11,299 bases of DNA from Acidobacteriota bacterium (lineage in GTDB: Bacteria > Acidobacteriota > Thermoanaerobaculia > Thermoanaerobaculales > Sulfomarinibacteraceae), in the NCBI GenBank assembly GCA_030637805.1, contig DAOWFV010000112.1:1-11299 (forward strand), read 5' to 3'. This document shows positions 1-6,861 of the stretch, piece after piece. The translations under genes and the position numbers were made by a program. Every line of letters starts with the position of its first letter. Position 1 is the stretch's first letter. The notes under the pieces were generated by a model, which was not told where the DNA came from, did not search any database, and worked only from the letters and a program-made list of their open reading frames with translations.

Positions 1-1
1 C

Positions 2-601
2 GAGTTCGGGGTCCACCGCATCAACCTGTCGGGCGACGAGATCCAGCCACTCGACGAAGACCTCTTGCGGAGCCGGGGCATGGTCTTCCGGCCCAGCCGG
101 TCTCTCGAGGAGACGGCCGCGGACATCAGCCAACGGGCGATCGCCCGGATCCAACGGGCCAACCGTCTCGATCGCGTGACCTTCTCGTGGCTGGAATCGG
201 TCAGGCGGCGGGTGGCCCTGGTGTACTACCCACTATGGGTGGTGCGATACGGCTTTCGCGGGCGGACCTACCAGGTGCTGATCGACGCCGAGGACGGCAG
301 CCTGGCCTATGGGAAGGCACCGGGCAATCACTTCTATCGCGCGTTTAGCCTGGTCGGGGCCAGCGCCGCGGCATGCTTCATCGGCACGACGGTCGTGCAG
401 CACGCCGGCTCGTTCCTGCGCTCGGAGAACGGTCTCATGGGCCTCGGCATGGTCGGTCTCGCGATGGCGGGCATCGTGTACTGGGGCTACTCTCAGTTCC
501 GGCATGGTGGAGTGGTCGAGGAGGGCTCCGGGCTCGCCAGTGACCGCGAGCAGCAGTCGTTGGTGGCCACCGTCAAAAACGCGGTGGAGAGATTTCAATG
601 A
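2..601 (+). CDS. Membrane protein with two C-terminal TM helices (5' partial)
   Basis: The reading frame is open from position 2, so the true start lies upstream of the window. The in-frame TTG at 65 is probably internal, because the codons before it read as ordinary protein (start EFGVHRINLS). About 199 residues are visible. A basic helical stretch is followed by a segment containing YYPLWVVRYGFRGRTYQV and a D-A-E-D-G turn. This pattern resembles the domain that follows the zinc ribbon in bacterial 'TFIIB-type zinc ribbon' membrane proteins. Two hydrophobic helices follow at about residues 113-133 and 144-163 of the visible part, then a short charged tail. Any N-terminal zinc ribbon would be outside the window. 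The stop overlaps the next start (ATGA), so it is translationally coupled to the zinc-ribbon gene at 598. The function is unknown. I am confident that it is a coding membrane protein, but the family link is recalled from memory and only moderately sure. Confidence 0.8.
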   Translation, partial: EFGVHRINLSGDEIQPLDEDLLRSRGMVFRPSRSLEETAADISQRAIARIQRANRLDRVTFSWLESVRRRVALVYYPLWVVRYGFRGRTYQVLIDAEDGSLAYGKAPGNHFYRAFSLVGASAAACFIGTTVVQHAGSFLRSENGLMGLGMVGLAMAGIVYWGYSQFRHGGVVEEGSGLASDREQQSLVATVKNAVERFQ

Positions 602-1197
602 CGCTGCGCCTGGTCTCCCTCGACTGCCCGTCCTGCGGCTCGGCCCTTCACGGCGAGGGCCTTGACACGATCTTCTTCTGCGATCACTGCGGCGATGCGG
701 CCACCCTCGAAGATGACGGGCTGCAGATGGTTGAAAGCACCGCGCTGCTGCCGTCTCCCGGTCGTCATGCGCGCGAGTGGCGTCCGGCGTGGTTGGTCGA
801 GGCGGAGGTCACGGTGAGCGACAGGATGCGGGCGAAGGGTCGTCAGAGCAAGGGTTGGCAGGCGCGGCGGACATTTGTGATCCCAGCCTTCGCGACACCG
901 CTCGAAGATCTCACTCGAATCGCGCGTGCGCTGTCCGAAGCGGTGGGGGAGACCGGAGAGGTCCCCCGAGAGCCCATCCACGGCGGCACCCTCGCCCTGG
1001 ATGACGCAGTGACGATGATCCGCCACATCCTCATCGGTAACGAGGTGCGCAAATCCGACATGCTGGCCTCGCTGCAGGTGGACATCGAGGTCGTAGAAAG
1101 CCGGCTGGTCGCCATCCCCTTCGAAAAATCAAATGTCGGCCTCCGGTGCGCGATCACGGGGGTGACGGTCCGGAACGAATTAGGAATTAGGAATTAG
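598..1197 (+). CDS. Small zinc-ribbon protein, function unknown
   Basis: This encodes 199 residues. The N terminus carries a clear four-cysteine zinc ribbon, C10-P-S-C13-G and C28-D-H-C31-G, which should bind one structural zinc. The rest is soluble alpha/beta-like sequence with no TM segment or signal peptide. It includes a W-R-P-A-W-L-V-E-A-E-V strand, a V-I-P-A-F-A-T-P-L-E-D-L motif and an amphipathic helix. The ATG at 598 overlaps the upstream TGA (ATGA), and a GGAGAG Shine-Dalgarno at 586-591 lies six bases before it, which supports this start and coupling to the membrane protein upstream. The last residues (N-E-L-G-I-R-N) are encoded by a GAATTAG repeat array that also supplies the TAG stop, so the natural C terminus has probably been replaced or shortened by repeat invasion. 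A partner role with the upstream membrane protein is inferred from the overlap. No enzymatic motif is visible. Confidence 0.8.
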   Translation: MTLRLVSLDCPSCGSALHGEGLDTIFFCDHCGDAATLEDDGLQMVESTALLPSPGRHAREWRPAWLVEAEVTVSDRMRAKGRQSKGWQARRTFVIPAFATPLEDLTRIARALSEAVGETGEVPREPIHGGTLALDDAVTMIRHILIGNEVRKSDMLASLQVDIEVVESRLVAIPFEKSNVGLRCAITGVTVRNELGIRN

Positions 1198-1202
1198 GAA
1201 TT
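1177..1202 (+). repeat. GAATTAG heptad tandem array
   Basis: Three perfect copies of GAATTAG (1177-1183, 1184-1190, 1191-1197) are followed by a partial GAATT. The array begins inside the zinc-ribbon gene and provides its TAG stop at 1195-1197. Because the unit is seven bases long, three copies place TAG in all three forward frames. The complementary strand carries TAA in all three frames, so the array stops translation in all six frames. The sequence is AT-rich and unlike the surrounding GC-rich coding DNA. Confidence 0.9.
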
Positions 1203-1226
1203 CCCACCGCCAGCCCACCCAAAACT

Positions 1227-1309
1227 ACCCACAGATGGACACAGATTGACACAGATCCACACGGAAAAAATTTCTTTTGTTTCTGTGATTATCTGTGTGA
1301 TCTGTGGGT
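1227..1309. repeat. CACAGAT-type interspersed inverted repeat
   Basis: The left arm holds three decamer units, CACAGATGGA, CACAGATTGA and CACAGATCCA (1230-1259). The right arm returns the complement, ending in ATCTGTGGGT (1300-1309), a perfect 10-bp match to ACCCACAGAT at 1227-1236. Further ATCTGTG and TTCTGTG units sit inside it. The loop is A/T-rich (around 1264-1280). The element could form a long imperfect hairpin and lies between the convergent zinc-ribbon gene and kinase A, so it may also end transcripts. From memory, similar 'CCACAGATGGACACAGAT' elements recur between genes in several environmental phyla. That is recollection, not a search result. Confidence 0.8.
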
Positions 1310-1331
1310 TCCGATCGGGCGGGTGGGCCGG

Positions 1332-3938
1332 TCACCCGTCAGGGTGGATGATTGTCTCGAACCCCGGGTGGCCCCGGAGGGGCTTCAGCTCGAGGTAGGC
1401 GTGAAATTCCGGGTCCCATCGGCGTCCTTCTGACAGGGCCTCCCGCAGGAGGCCGAGAGCCTCGTCGAGGTGTCCGAGATGGGCCTTGATCGCCGCCCGG
1501 TAGTAGGCGTCCCAGCCCAGGAGAAAGGGCCGGTCGAGGTTCCGCAAACGATCTGAGTAGTGATCGGCTGCGGTGGTATCGCCGCGGCGGGCGGCTACGA
1601 TCCCCAACCAACCGAGCACGTCGTCGTCGTCCGGAAACTCTTCGTTCAACGCGAGCAGGAGCTCATGAGCCTCTTCGAGCCGATCGAGGACCACCAGCAA
1701 CTGAACGAGCTGAATTCGTTGCCATTCGGGCGTTGAGCTGCTGGTGAGGTTTTCTTCAAACCAGTCCACCCCACGCTCGGCGATGATCCTGGCATGTTCC
1801 TGGTGCCCGTGCGCCTCGAGCTCGAGGGCGGTTTCCAGGAAGAGCCGCACACCATCATCTTTGGCGCCGGGGGCGGTCAGACCATCGGCGAGGGCTTTCT
1901 CGAGTCGATCGAGCTGCCCGGTGCCGACCATGGCGCGGGCTTCGCAACGACGAAAAGTGATGCTGTCGCCACAGACCTCGATGGCGAGGTGGGCGGTCGC
2001 CAACTCTTCGTCGTACTCGCCGAGAACGTGGTGGATCTGTGCCTTCAACATGTGAGGCGCTCCGCACATGCCTCCTCCCGCCCAAACAGCCAGGTGGTCT
2101 ACAGTCTGAACGGTTTCGAGTGCTTCTCGAAGGTGTCCGACGGCGAGCAAATTGTGGGCCAACCCGAACTTCAGGAGCGCGTTGCCGGGTGCCTGTTTCT
2201 CGGCCATGCGAGCGTACTGGATGGCGCGTTCATAGTTGCCTTGGAGCTTGGCATGGTAGTAGTCCAGCATGTGGCGTTCCAAAACGGACATATTGTGGCG
2301 TTGCTCTTCGAGTCGATCAACGACCACCTGGGCTTCGACGTGCTGATTCCAGACTGTGAGAATTGCGGACATCATGAGCAATGGTGCGACGAATTCCGGA
2401 TCGAGCTCCGATGCGCGCTGAAAGTGGGCGAGCGCCTTCCGGTTGTCCACGGCGAAGAGCGAGAGGCCGGCGACGTACTCACGGTAGGCGTCGCCACGTG
2501 GTGGCCGGAGCTTCAGAGCGAAGAATGGGTCCTCCCCCGCGAATAGACTCGCCACACCACCGACGACCTTGCTTCGCAGCGGCTCGATGGCGCTCATGGG
2601 CTGATCGACGGGCCCGGCTGTTGGGTCGACCGAACGAAGCACGGTACCGCTTGCGGCGTCGGTGACCGTAGCCTGAAACCGGAGAGTGTCGCGATCGAGA
2701 TAGTAGGCGCCGGTCACAACGATACCGGCTCCGGTCCTTGCGGCGACGGCCTGGGGCGACCGACCCTGGTTGGCGGATCCGGATCCCAGTCCCGTCGGGA
2801 CGATTTGGAGATTGTCAACCTGTGCCAGACCGTGAGTAATCCAGTCCGCGGCCATCAGCCCGAGATGGTCGAGCTCTGGGTTGCCGGTCCGGTTCTCGAA
2901 CTCCGCCACCGCGACGAGGTCGGGGTTCAGGTCGGGTGATGACGGCGTCGGTTCGGGCGGCGTTCGATCGCCAAGGAGGAGGACCGCGAGTAATGCCGCA
3001 ACGGCGAACGCCCCGGCGGCCGCAATAAACGGCCACAGACGGCGCGGCTTCGGAGCCAGCTCCTCGGTTGTCGTGGATCCATCGGTCACCAGTGAACGCA
3101 GGGCAAAGGACAGATCGGCGGCGCCCTGGAATCGTTTGGCAGGCGACTTCTCGAGGCAGCGATCGATGATCCGCTGCACGTCCGGAGGAGCATCGCTGTT
3201 TGCCTCGCGGAGGGGAGCCGGTTGTTGGGTGAGGATCGCCGAGGCAACATCTGCCGGCGTATCTCCCCGAAACGCCCTCCTGCCGCAGAGTGACTCGTAG
3301 AGGAGGCAGCCCAGTGCGAAGATGTCGGTGCGATGGTCGACGTGCTCGCCCCGAAGCTGCTCCGGCGACATGTAGCCCGAGGTGCCCATCACCGAGCCCG
3401 CGCGGGTTGCCATGCTGGCCGTCGCGAGCTCGCTGGCCCCCGGGCCGGTTTCTTCCGATTTGAGGACCTTGGCGAGCCCGAAGTCGAGGATCTTCGTCTG
3501 ATCGTCCCCGGTGAGGAAGACGTTCTCGGGTTTGAGATCGCGGTGGACGATGGCCTTGGCATGGGCCGCGGTGAGGCCGTCCGCGATGCACGCGCCGATC
3601 TCCACAGCCTCCCTCCATGGCAGCGGTCCGCGTTGGAGCCGTTCTCGCAGGCTCGATCCCTGGAGGAGCTCCGCCACGGCGTAGGTGACGTCACCTTCGG
3701 TACCGAAGTCGAAGATCTCAAGGATGTTGGGGTGCGAGAGAGCGGCAACCGCCTTGGCCTCTCGTTCGAAGCGTGCCAGGCGGTCCGGGTCGCGGGCAAC
3801 CGAATCGGGCAGCACCTTGATCGCCACGTCCCGGTCCAGCCTCTCGTCACGGGCGCGGTAAACCTCACCCATGCCCCCCGCCCCGAGGAGGGAGAGGATC
3901 TCATACCGACCGAGACGGTCACCCGGACCGAGGGACAT
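1332..3938 (-). CDS. Membrane Ser/Thr protein kinase with TolB-like and TPR sensor (kinase A)
   Basis: An 868-aa Hanks-type (PknB-like) kinase that should phosphorylate Ser/Thr on partner proteins using ATP. The catalytic domain spans about residues 12-283. It has the glycine loop G19-A-G-G-M-G, the ATP lysine K41, the helix-C glutamate E60, H132-R-D-L-K-P-E-N with catalytic base D134, D152-F-G, and S191-P-E in place of the usual A-P-E, so all key residues are present and it should be active. One TM helix lies at about 302-322. A TolB-amino-terminal-like region follows at about 340-470, more diverged than in kinases B and C, and then TPR-like helical pairs to the C terminus. If the N terminus is cytoplasmic, the TPR half is extracytoplasmic and could act as a sensor or docking platform. 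The ATG at 3938 is preceded by AGGAGAG at a good distance. It runs divergently from the flotillin operon and convergently with the zinc-ribbon gene. Its substrate and signal cannot be read from sequence. Confidence 0.95.
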   Translation of the reverse strand: MSLGPGDRLGRYEILSLLGAGGMGEVYRARDERLDRDVAIKVLPDSVARDPDRLARFEREAKAVAALSHPNILEIFDFGTEGDVTYAVAELLQGSSLRERLQRGPLPWREAVEIGACIADGLTAAHAKAIVHRDLKPENVFLTGDDQTKILDFGLAKVLKSEETGPGASELATASMATRAGSVMGTSGYMSPEQLRGEHVDHRTDIFALGCLLYESLCGRRAFRGDTPADVASAILTQQPAPLREANSDAPPDVQRIIDRCLEKSPAKRFQGAADLSFALRSLVTDGSTTTEELAPKPRRLWPFIAAAGAFAVAALLAVLLLGDRTPPEPTPSSPDLNPDLVAVAEFENRTGNPELDHLGLMAADWITHGLAQVDNLQIVPTGLGSGSANQGRSPQAVAARTGAGIVVTGAYYLDRDTLRFQATVTDAASGTVLRSVDPTAGPVDQPMSAIEPLRSKVVGGVASLFAGEDPFFALKLRPPRGDAYREYVAGLSLFAVDNRKALAHFQRASELDPEFVAPLLMMSAILTVWNQHVEAQVVVDRLEEQRHNMSVLERHMLDYYHAKLQGNYERAIQYARMAEKQAPGNALLKFGLAHNLLAVGHLREALETVQTVDHLAVWAGGGMCGAPHMLKAQIHHVLGEYDEELATAHLAIEVCGDSITFRRCEARAMVGTGQLDRLEKALADGLTAPGAKDDGVRLFLETALELEAHGHQEHARIIAERGVDWFEENLTSSSTPEWQRIQLVQLLVVLDRLEEAHELLLALNEEFPDDDDVLGWLGIVAARRGDTTAADHYSDRLRNLDRPFLLGWDAYYRAAIKAHLGHLDEALGLLREALSEGRRWDPEFHAYLELKPLRGHPGFETIIHPDG

Positions 3939-3964
3939 TCACTCTCCTGATTCTGTCTCGTGTC

Positions 3965-3994
3965 AGTATCGCAGCTTCAGCCCCCTCCATGCAA
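3965..3994 (-). promoter_or_regulatory. Candidate sigma70-like promoter for kinase A
   Basis: On the minus strand, TTGCAT (3994-3989) and GATACT (3970-3965) are separated by 18 bases. The predicted start near 3958 would leave a short leader containing the AGGAGAG ribosome site before the ATG at 3938. The match to consensus is moderate (3/6 and 4/6), so this is a guess from spacing and position. Confidence 0.3.
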
Positions 3995-4005
3995 TCGCGG
4001 CTCCA

Positions 4006-4024
4006 CCCGCCCACCCACCCGCCC
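4006..4024 (-). other. G-quadruplex motif upstream of kinase A
   Basis: The minus strand reads GGGCGGGTGGGTGGGCGGG: five runs of three guanines separated by single bases. This is close to an ideal motif for a stable parallel G-quadruplex (short loops, one spare run). Three more C-runs follow on the plus strand at 4046-4057. It lies about 70-85 bp upstream of the kinase A start on that gene's coding strand, just upstream of the candidate promoter, and touches the heptad array at 4022. Whether it folds in the cell is unknown. Confidence 0.7.
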
Positions 4025-4176
4025 GGATACCAGATACCGGATCCGCCCGCCCACCCCTGGACAATGCGTCTCGCAAATTTACGCTTCCGTCGCATCAAGC
4101 ATCCGGCTTCGCCCTATGGGCTACGCCGCGACAAGTCGAGCATCTGGAATCTGGTATCTGGCATCCGGTATCTGGC
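4022..4176. repeat. Inverted ATCTGGN heptad element in the divergent intergenic region
   Basis: The right arm (4142-4176) is five consecutive heptads: ATCTGGA, ATCTGGT, ATCTGGC, ATCCGGT, ATCTGGC. The left arm (4022-4042) carries three heptads of the same type on the opposite strand. CCAGATACCGGAT at 4030-4042 is an exact 13-bp inverted match to 4163-4175. Between the arms is a smaller imperfect hairpin at 4104-4128 built around GCCC-TAT-GGGC with outer CGGC/GCCG pairs. The element takes up much of the 370-bp gap (3939-4308) between the divergent kinase A and flotillin genes. No ORF in this gap looks genuine. Apart from this element, the G-run motif and weak promoter candidates, I see nothing else there. 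Confidence 0.8.
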
Positions 4177-4251
4177 CCCCAGGATCCCCAGCGCACCGAC
4201 TCTGGCCTGGAGGCACCAGGATCGGAACAGATGTCGTAGTCGCGCGTATGG

Positions 4252-4278
4252 TTGAGTGTGAGCCAAAATTGATACACT
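4252..4278 (+). promoter_or_regulatory. Weak candidate promoter for the flotillin operon
   Basis: TTGAGT (4252-4257) and TACACT (4273-4278) lie 15 bases apart in a locally AT-richer stretch (around 4260-4280) just before the flotillin ribosome site. The spacing is shorter than the usual 16-18 bases and the -10 matches 4/6, so support is slight. Location is the main argument. Confidence 0.25.
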
Positions 4279-4308
4279 GCTGCCGCTCTCAACCCCGGAG
4301 GTGAAATC

Positions 4309-5805
4309 ATGGGTGCTTCGTTTCTCGTCGGTTTGCTGATCGTCGTCCCGGTCCTTCTCTTTCTCACGTACCTGCTGATTCGAGTCCGCTACAAAAAGGC
4401 GGGGCCCGACGAGGCTCTGATCGTCTTCGGGCGCCGGAAGCTCCTGGGCAAGAAGGTCCGTAGCGAGCAGGGTGAGATCGAGGGCTTTCGGATCATCCGC
4501 GGCGGCGGCACCTTCGTGTGGCCGGCCTGGGAGCAGTACGAGGTCCTCTCCCTGCGCATGATGACCCTCGAGATCGACCTGCCCCACGTCTACACAATCC
4601 AGGGCATTCCCATCAACGTCAAGGCGGTGGCGCAGGTCAAGGTTCAGGGCGACATCGCCCACATTCGGCGGGCGGCCGAGGGTTTCCTCGGTATGCCCGT
4701 GGACGACATCCAGGCCACCATCAAGGAGACCGTCGCCGGCCACCTTCGTGGCATCGTCGGCACTCTCACGGTCGAGGAGCTCTACCGCGAGCAGAGGAGC
4801 TTCCAGGACAAGGTCCGCGACGAAGCGCACTCAGATCTAGAGGGTATGGGTTTCGAGTTCCGCTCCTTCGTCTTCCAGGCGATCCAGGATGACGAGGGCT
4901 ACCTCGACGCCCTCGGTCAGCCCAAGATTCAGGAGGCGCTCAAAAACGCGCGCATCGCCACCGCCAACACCGACCGCGACGCGGCCATCGAAGAGGAGCA
5001 GGCGCGGCAGAAGAAGGAGCAGAAGCGGATCGGGGTGGACACCGAGATCGCCGATGCCGACAAGGCCCTGAGCCTCAAGGTGGCGTCCATTCGTAAGGAG
5101 GTCGACGTCGCCGACGCGGAGGCGGTCAAGGCGGGCGAAATGGAGCTCAAGGTACAGGACATCCGGATCGCCGATCAGGAGGTGGAGCGCCAGAAGCTTG
5201 AGCTCAATGCGCAGATCCGCGAGCAGGCCGACGCCAAGAAGTACGAGGCCGAGCGGCTCGCCGATGCCGAGAAGTACACCGTCGAGCAGGAGGCTGCGGC
5301 CGATCGGATGCGGCGTGAGCAGGCGGCCAAAGCCCTCCAGGCCGAGGGCATCGCCAGGGCCGAGGCCGAGTCGGTGCAGCGCCGCCAAATCGGTCTCGCC
5401 GAGGCCGAGGCCATCCAGGCCAAGGGTGAGGCCGAGGCGGAGGCCCGCCGCAAGCTCGCCGAGGCCCTCAAGCTCTACAACGAGGCCGGTCTCTCGATCG
5501 AGGCCCTCAAGGTGCTCCCCGAGATCGCGGCCGCGGTCTCCGAGCCGCTGGCGCGGGCCGGCGAAACCACCATCATCTCGACTGGCGGCGGCCCCGGCGA
5601 CGGGACCGGTGCCGCCCGCCTCACCGACGACGTTATTCAGGTCCTGAGCCAGCTCGGGCCGGTAATGAAGCAGCTGTCGGGGGTCGATCTCGACAACCTC
5701 CTTCAGAACATCTCCCGGCTGCCCGGTGCACTCGCGGACAGCGTCGAAGGCGGCAAATCCAAGAGACCGGAGAAGGACTCTGGCAAGGTCTTCAGGACCG
5801 ACTAG
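4309..5805 (+). CDS. floT: Flotillin family protein (FloT/YuaG-like), membrane microdomain scaffold
   Basis: This 498-aa protein has the full flotillin layout. A TM or membrane hairpin segment lies at about residues 4-24. The flotillin-specific A31-G-P-D-E-A-L-I-V and R64-G-G-G-T-F-V-W-P motifs come next, then an SPFH/Band 7 domain to about residue 205. A long charged coiled coil with A-E-A repeats runs from about 205 to 405 (for example L-A-E-A-E-A-I-Q-A-K-G-E-A-E-A), and a C-terminal helical tail completes it. Length and motif order match Bacillus FloT (about 509 aa). Bacterial flotillins oligomerise at the inner membrane and organise microdomains that gather signalling and secretion proteins. 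The start is well supported by GGAGGTG at 4297-4303, five bases before the ATG. It is the first gene of an operon with the 351-aa gene that follows directly. No NfeD-type partner, the common flotillin neighbour, is visible nearby. A link to the flanking membrane kinases is plausible but inferred only from position. Confidence 0.93.
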   Translation: MGASFLVGLLIVVPVLLFLTYLLIRVRYKKAGPDEALIVFGRRKLLGKKVRSEQGEIEGFRIIRGGGTFVWPAWEQYEVLSLRMMTLEIDLPHVYTIQGIPINVKAVAQVKVQGDIAHIRRAAEGFLGMPVDDIQATIKETVAGHLRGIVGTLTVEELYREQRSFQDKVRDEAHSDLEGMGFEFRSFVFQAIQDDEGYLDALGQPKIQEALKNARIATANTDRDAAIEEEQARQKKEQKRIGVDTEIADADKALSLKVASIRKEVDVADAEAVKAGEMELKVQDIRIADQEVERQKLELNAQIREQADAKKYEAERLADAEKYTVEQEAAADRMRREQAAKALQAEGIARAEAESVQRRQIGLAEAEAIQAKGEAEAEARRKLAEALKLYNEAGLSIEALKVLPEIAAAVSEPLARAGETTIISTGGGPGDGTGAARLTDDVIQVLSQLGPVMKQLSGVDLDNLLQNISRLPGALADSVEGGKSKRPEKDSGKVFRTD

Positions 5806-6861
5806 ATGAGCACGCAGCGTAAGCTCAACGCTCTCCTCTTCGAGCTGCAGACTGCGCGGACCCCGCTGGCCCAGGCCAAGATCCTCGCCCGGGCCTGGCG
5901 TACCCTGCGCGAGCTCAGCCCGACCGACCGGCGACTTCTCGCGCGGCACGTGAGCTTCGACGGCGCCGAGGAGATGCTCGAGGGGTTGGGGACCCGAAAG
6001 GGTGGGTGGGCACCGGCCATGCTGCTGCAAATTCTCAGCAATGCCCGCGACACCGAGGCCTCGACCGTGAACGACCTCATCGGTGCTCTCAAAATCCCCG
6101 GGCGGCGCAAGGAAGCCCTCACCAAAAGCGCCGATCTTGCGATCGAGCTCCTGGCCGAGCCGGAGATCGAGGAGGCCACCGAGGAGATTGCTGAGGAGCC
6201 CGAGGACTCAACGGAACCGGTGCTGGGGGATGAACCGTCCCCGGAGGTAGCCCTGGCGGCCCTGCACGCGCTCGAGGAGGAAGATGCCGCCGAGGGCGAG
6301 GCGCCGGCTTCCAAGGAAGTGCATGCCTCAGAGGCCGGCGACGAGGAGGGGCCTGAACCCGAGCCCGCTCCGCCAAAGCCTCCGGTGGTCGACTGGAGCC
6401 GCTGGGACCGCGAGGACCCGGTTCACCGACCGGCACCGTCGGTGTCTGAGAAGTCGCGCCGCCCGGCTCTCAAGGCGCGGCCGGAAGGTCGCCGCCCGGA
6501 CCGGCTGGCCGCAGCCCTCGCGCAGGATCCAACCGTTCTTTCCCGTCTCCGGCGTCTCCGCCGGGAGCTCCCGGGCATTGTGGAAGCGGACCCTGAGGCC
6601 TTGCGCAGGGTGATCGAGGCCTTTCCCGAGGGCTGGGCTCGCCGGCGTGCTCTCGCAGCCCTCCTCGAAGCTGGTATCCCCGCAGATCCTGCCCAGGCCG
6701 TCGACCTGGTGGCGGACCTGGAACGGGAGTTCGACCGCCGCTGGTGCCTCGGCATACTCGCGCGCCGGAGTGTCCTCGAACGTGAGACCCTCGCACGGGC
6801 TCTCGATCTCCTCACCTCACCGGCCGCGAGGCGGCGGCTGCTGGCAGCGGCAGCAATCTGA
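5806..6861 (+). CDS. Uncharacterised 351-aa protein in the flotillin operon
   Basis: I do not recognise the family. The ATG directly follows the flotillin TAG (TAGATG), with a weak CAGGA ribosome site inside the flotillin end, so the pair is probably translated in a coupled way. Three parts are visible. Residues 1-117 are an alpha-helical domain rich in Leu and Arg. Residues about 118-190 are a low-complexity acidic linker, rich in Glu, Ala and Pro and probably disordered. A short P-V-V-D-W-S-R-W-D-R-E-D motif at about 193-204 leads to a basic helical domain (about 225-351) with short repeated helices reminiscent of HEAT-like folds. There is no TM segment, signal peptide or catalytic motif, so it is likely cytoplasmic. 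Its last few codons overlap the tail of a decayed kinase fragment on the opposite strand, and it converges on kinase B. A flotillin-associated adaptor is a reasonable guess, based only on the operon. Confidence 0.85.
   Translation: MSTQRKLNALLFELQTARTPLAQAKILARAWRTLRELSPTDRRLLARHVSFDGAEEMLEGLGTRKGGWAPAMLLQILSNARDTEASTVNDLIGALKIPGRRKEALTKSADLAIELLAEPEIEEATEEIAEEPEDSTEPVLGDEPSPEVALAALHALEEEDAAEGEAPASKEVHASEAGDEEGPEPEPAPPKPPVVDWSRWDREDPVHRPAPSVSEKSRRPALKARPEGRRPDRLAAALAQDPTVLSRLRRLRRELPGIVEADPEALRRVIEAFPEGWARRRALAALLEAGIPADPAQAVDLVADLEREFDRRWCLGILARRSVLERETLARALDLLTSPAARRRLLAAAAI

Noticed and set aside
1177..1309. Possible CRISPR array or integron attC site in the repeat region
   Set aside because: The units are 7 and 10 bp with no unique spacers, and no cas or integrase gene is visible.
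1794..2546. A 250-codon plus-strand frame inside kinase A
   Set aside because: It is antisense to the TPR region of kinase A and has no domain or convincing ribosome site.
3361..3372. SPE in place of APE in kinase A as a sign of an inactive kinase
   Set aside because: Ser for Ala at this position is common in active bacterial kinases, and all catalytic residues are present.
3960..4304. Short open frames through the divergent intergenic region
   Set aside because: They read through the C-run and heptad repeats, give low-complexity Pro/Arg-rich products and overlap each other in several frames.
4837..6030. A 397-codon open frame on the minus strand across the flotillin gene and the next gene
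   Set aside because: It is antisense to the strongly supported flotillin coiled coil, rich in Leu/Gly from complementing Glu/Ala codons, with no known motif. Long antisense frames are expected in GC-rich genes.
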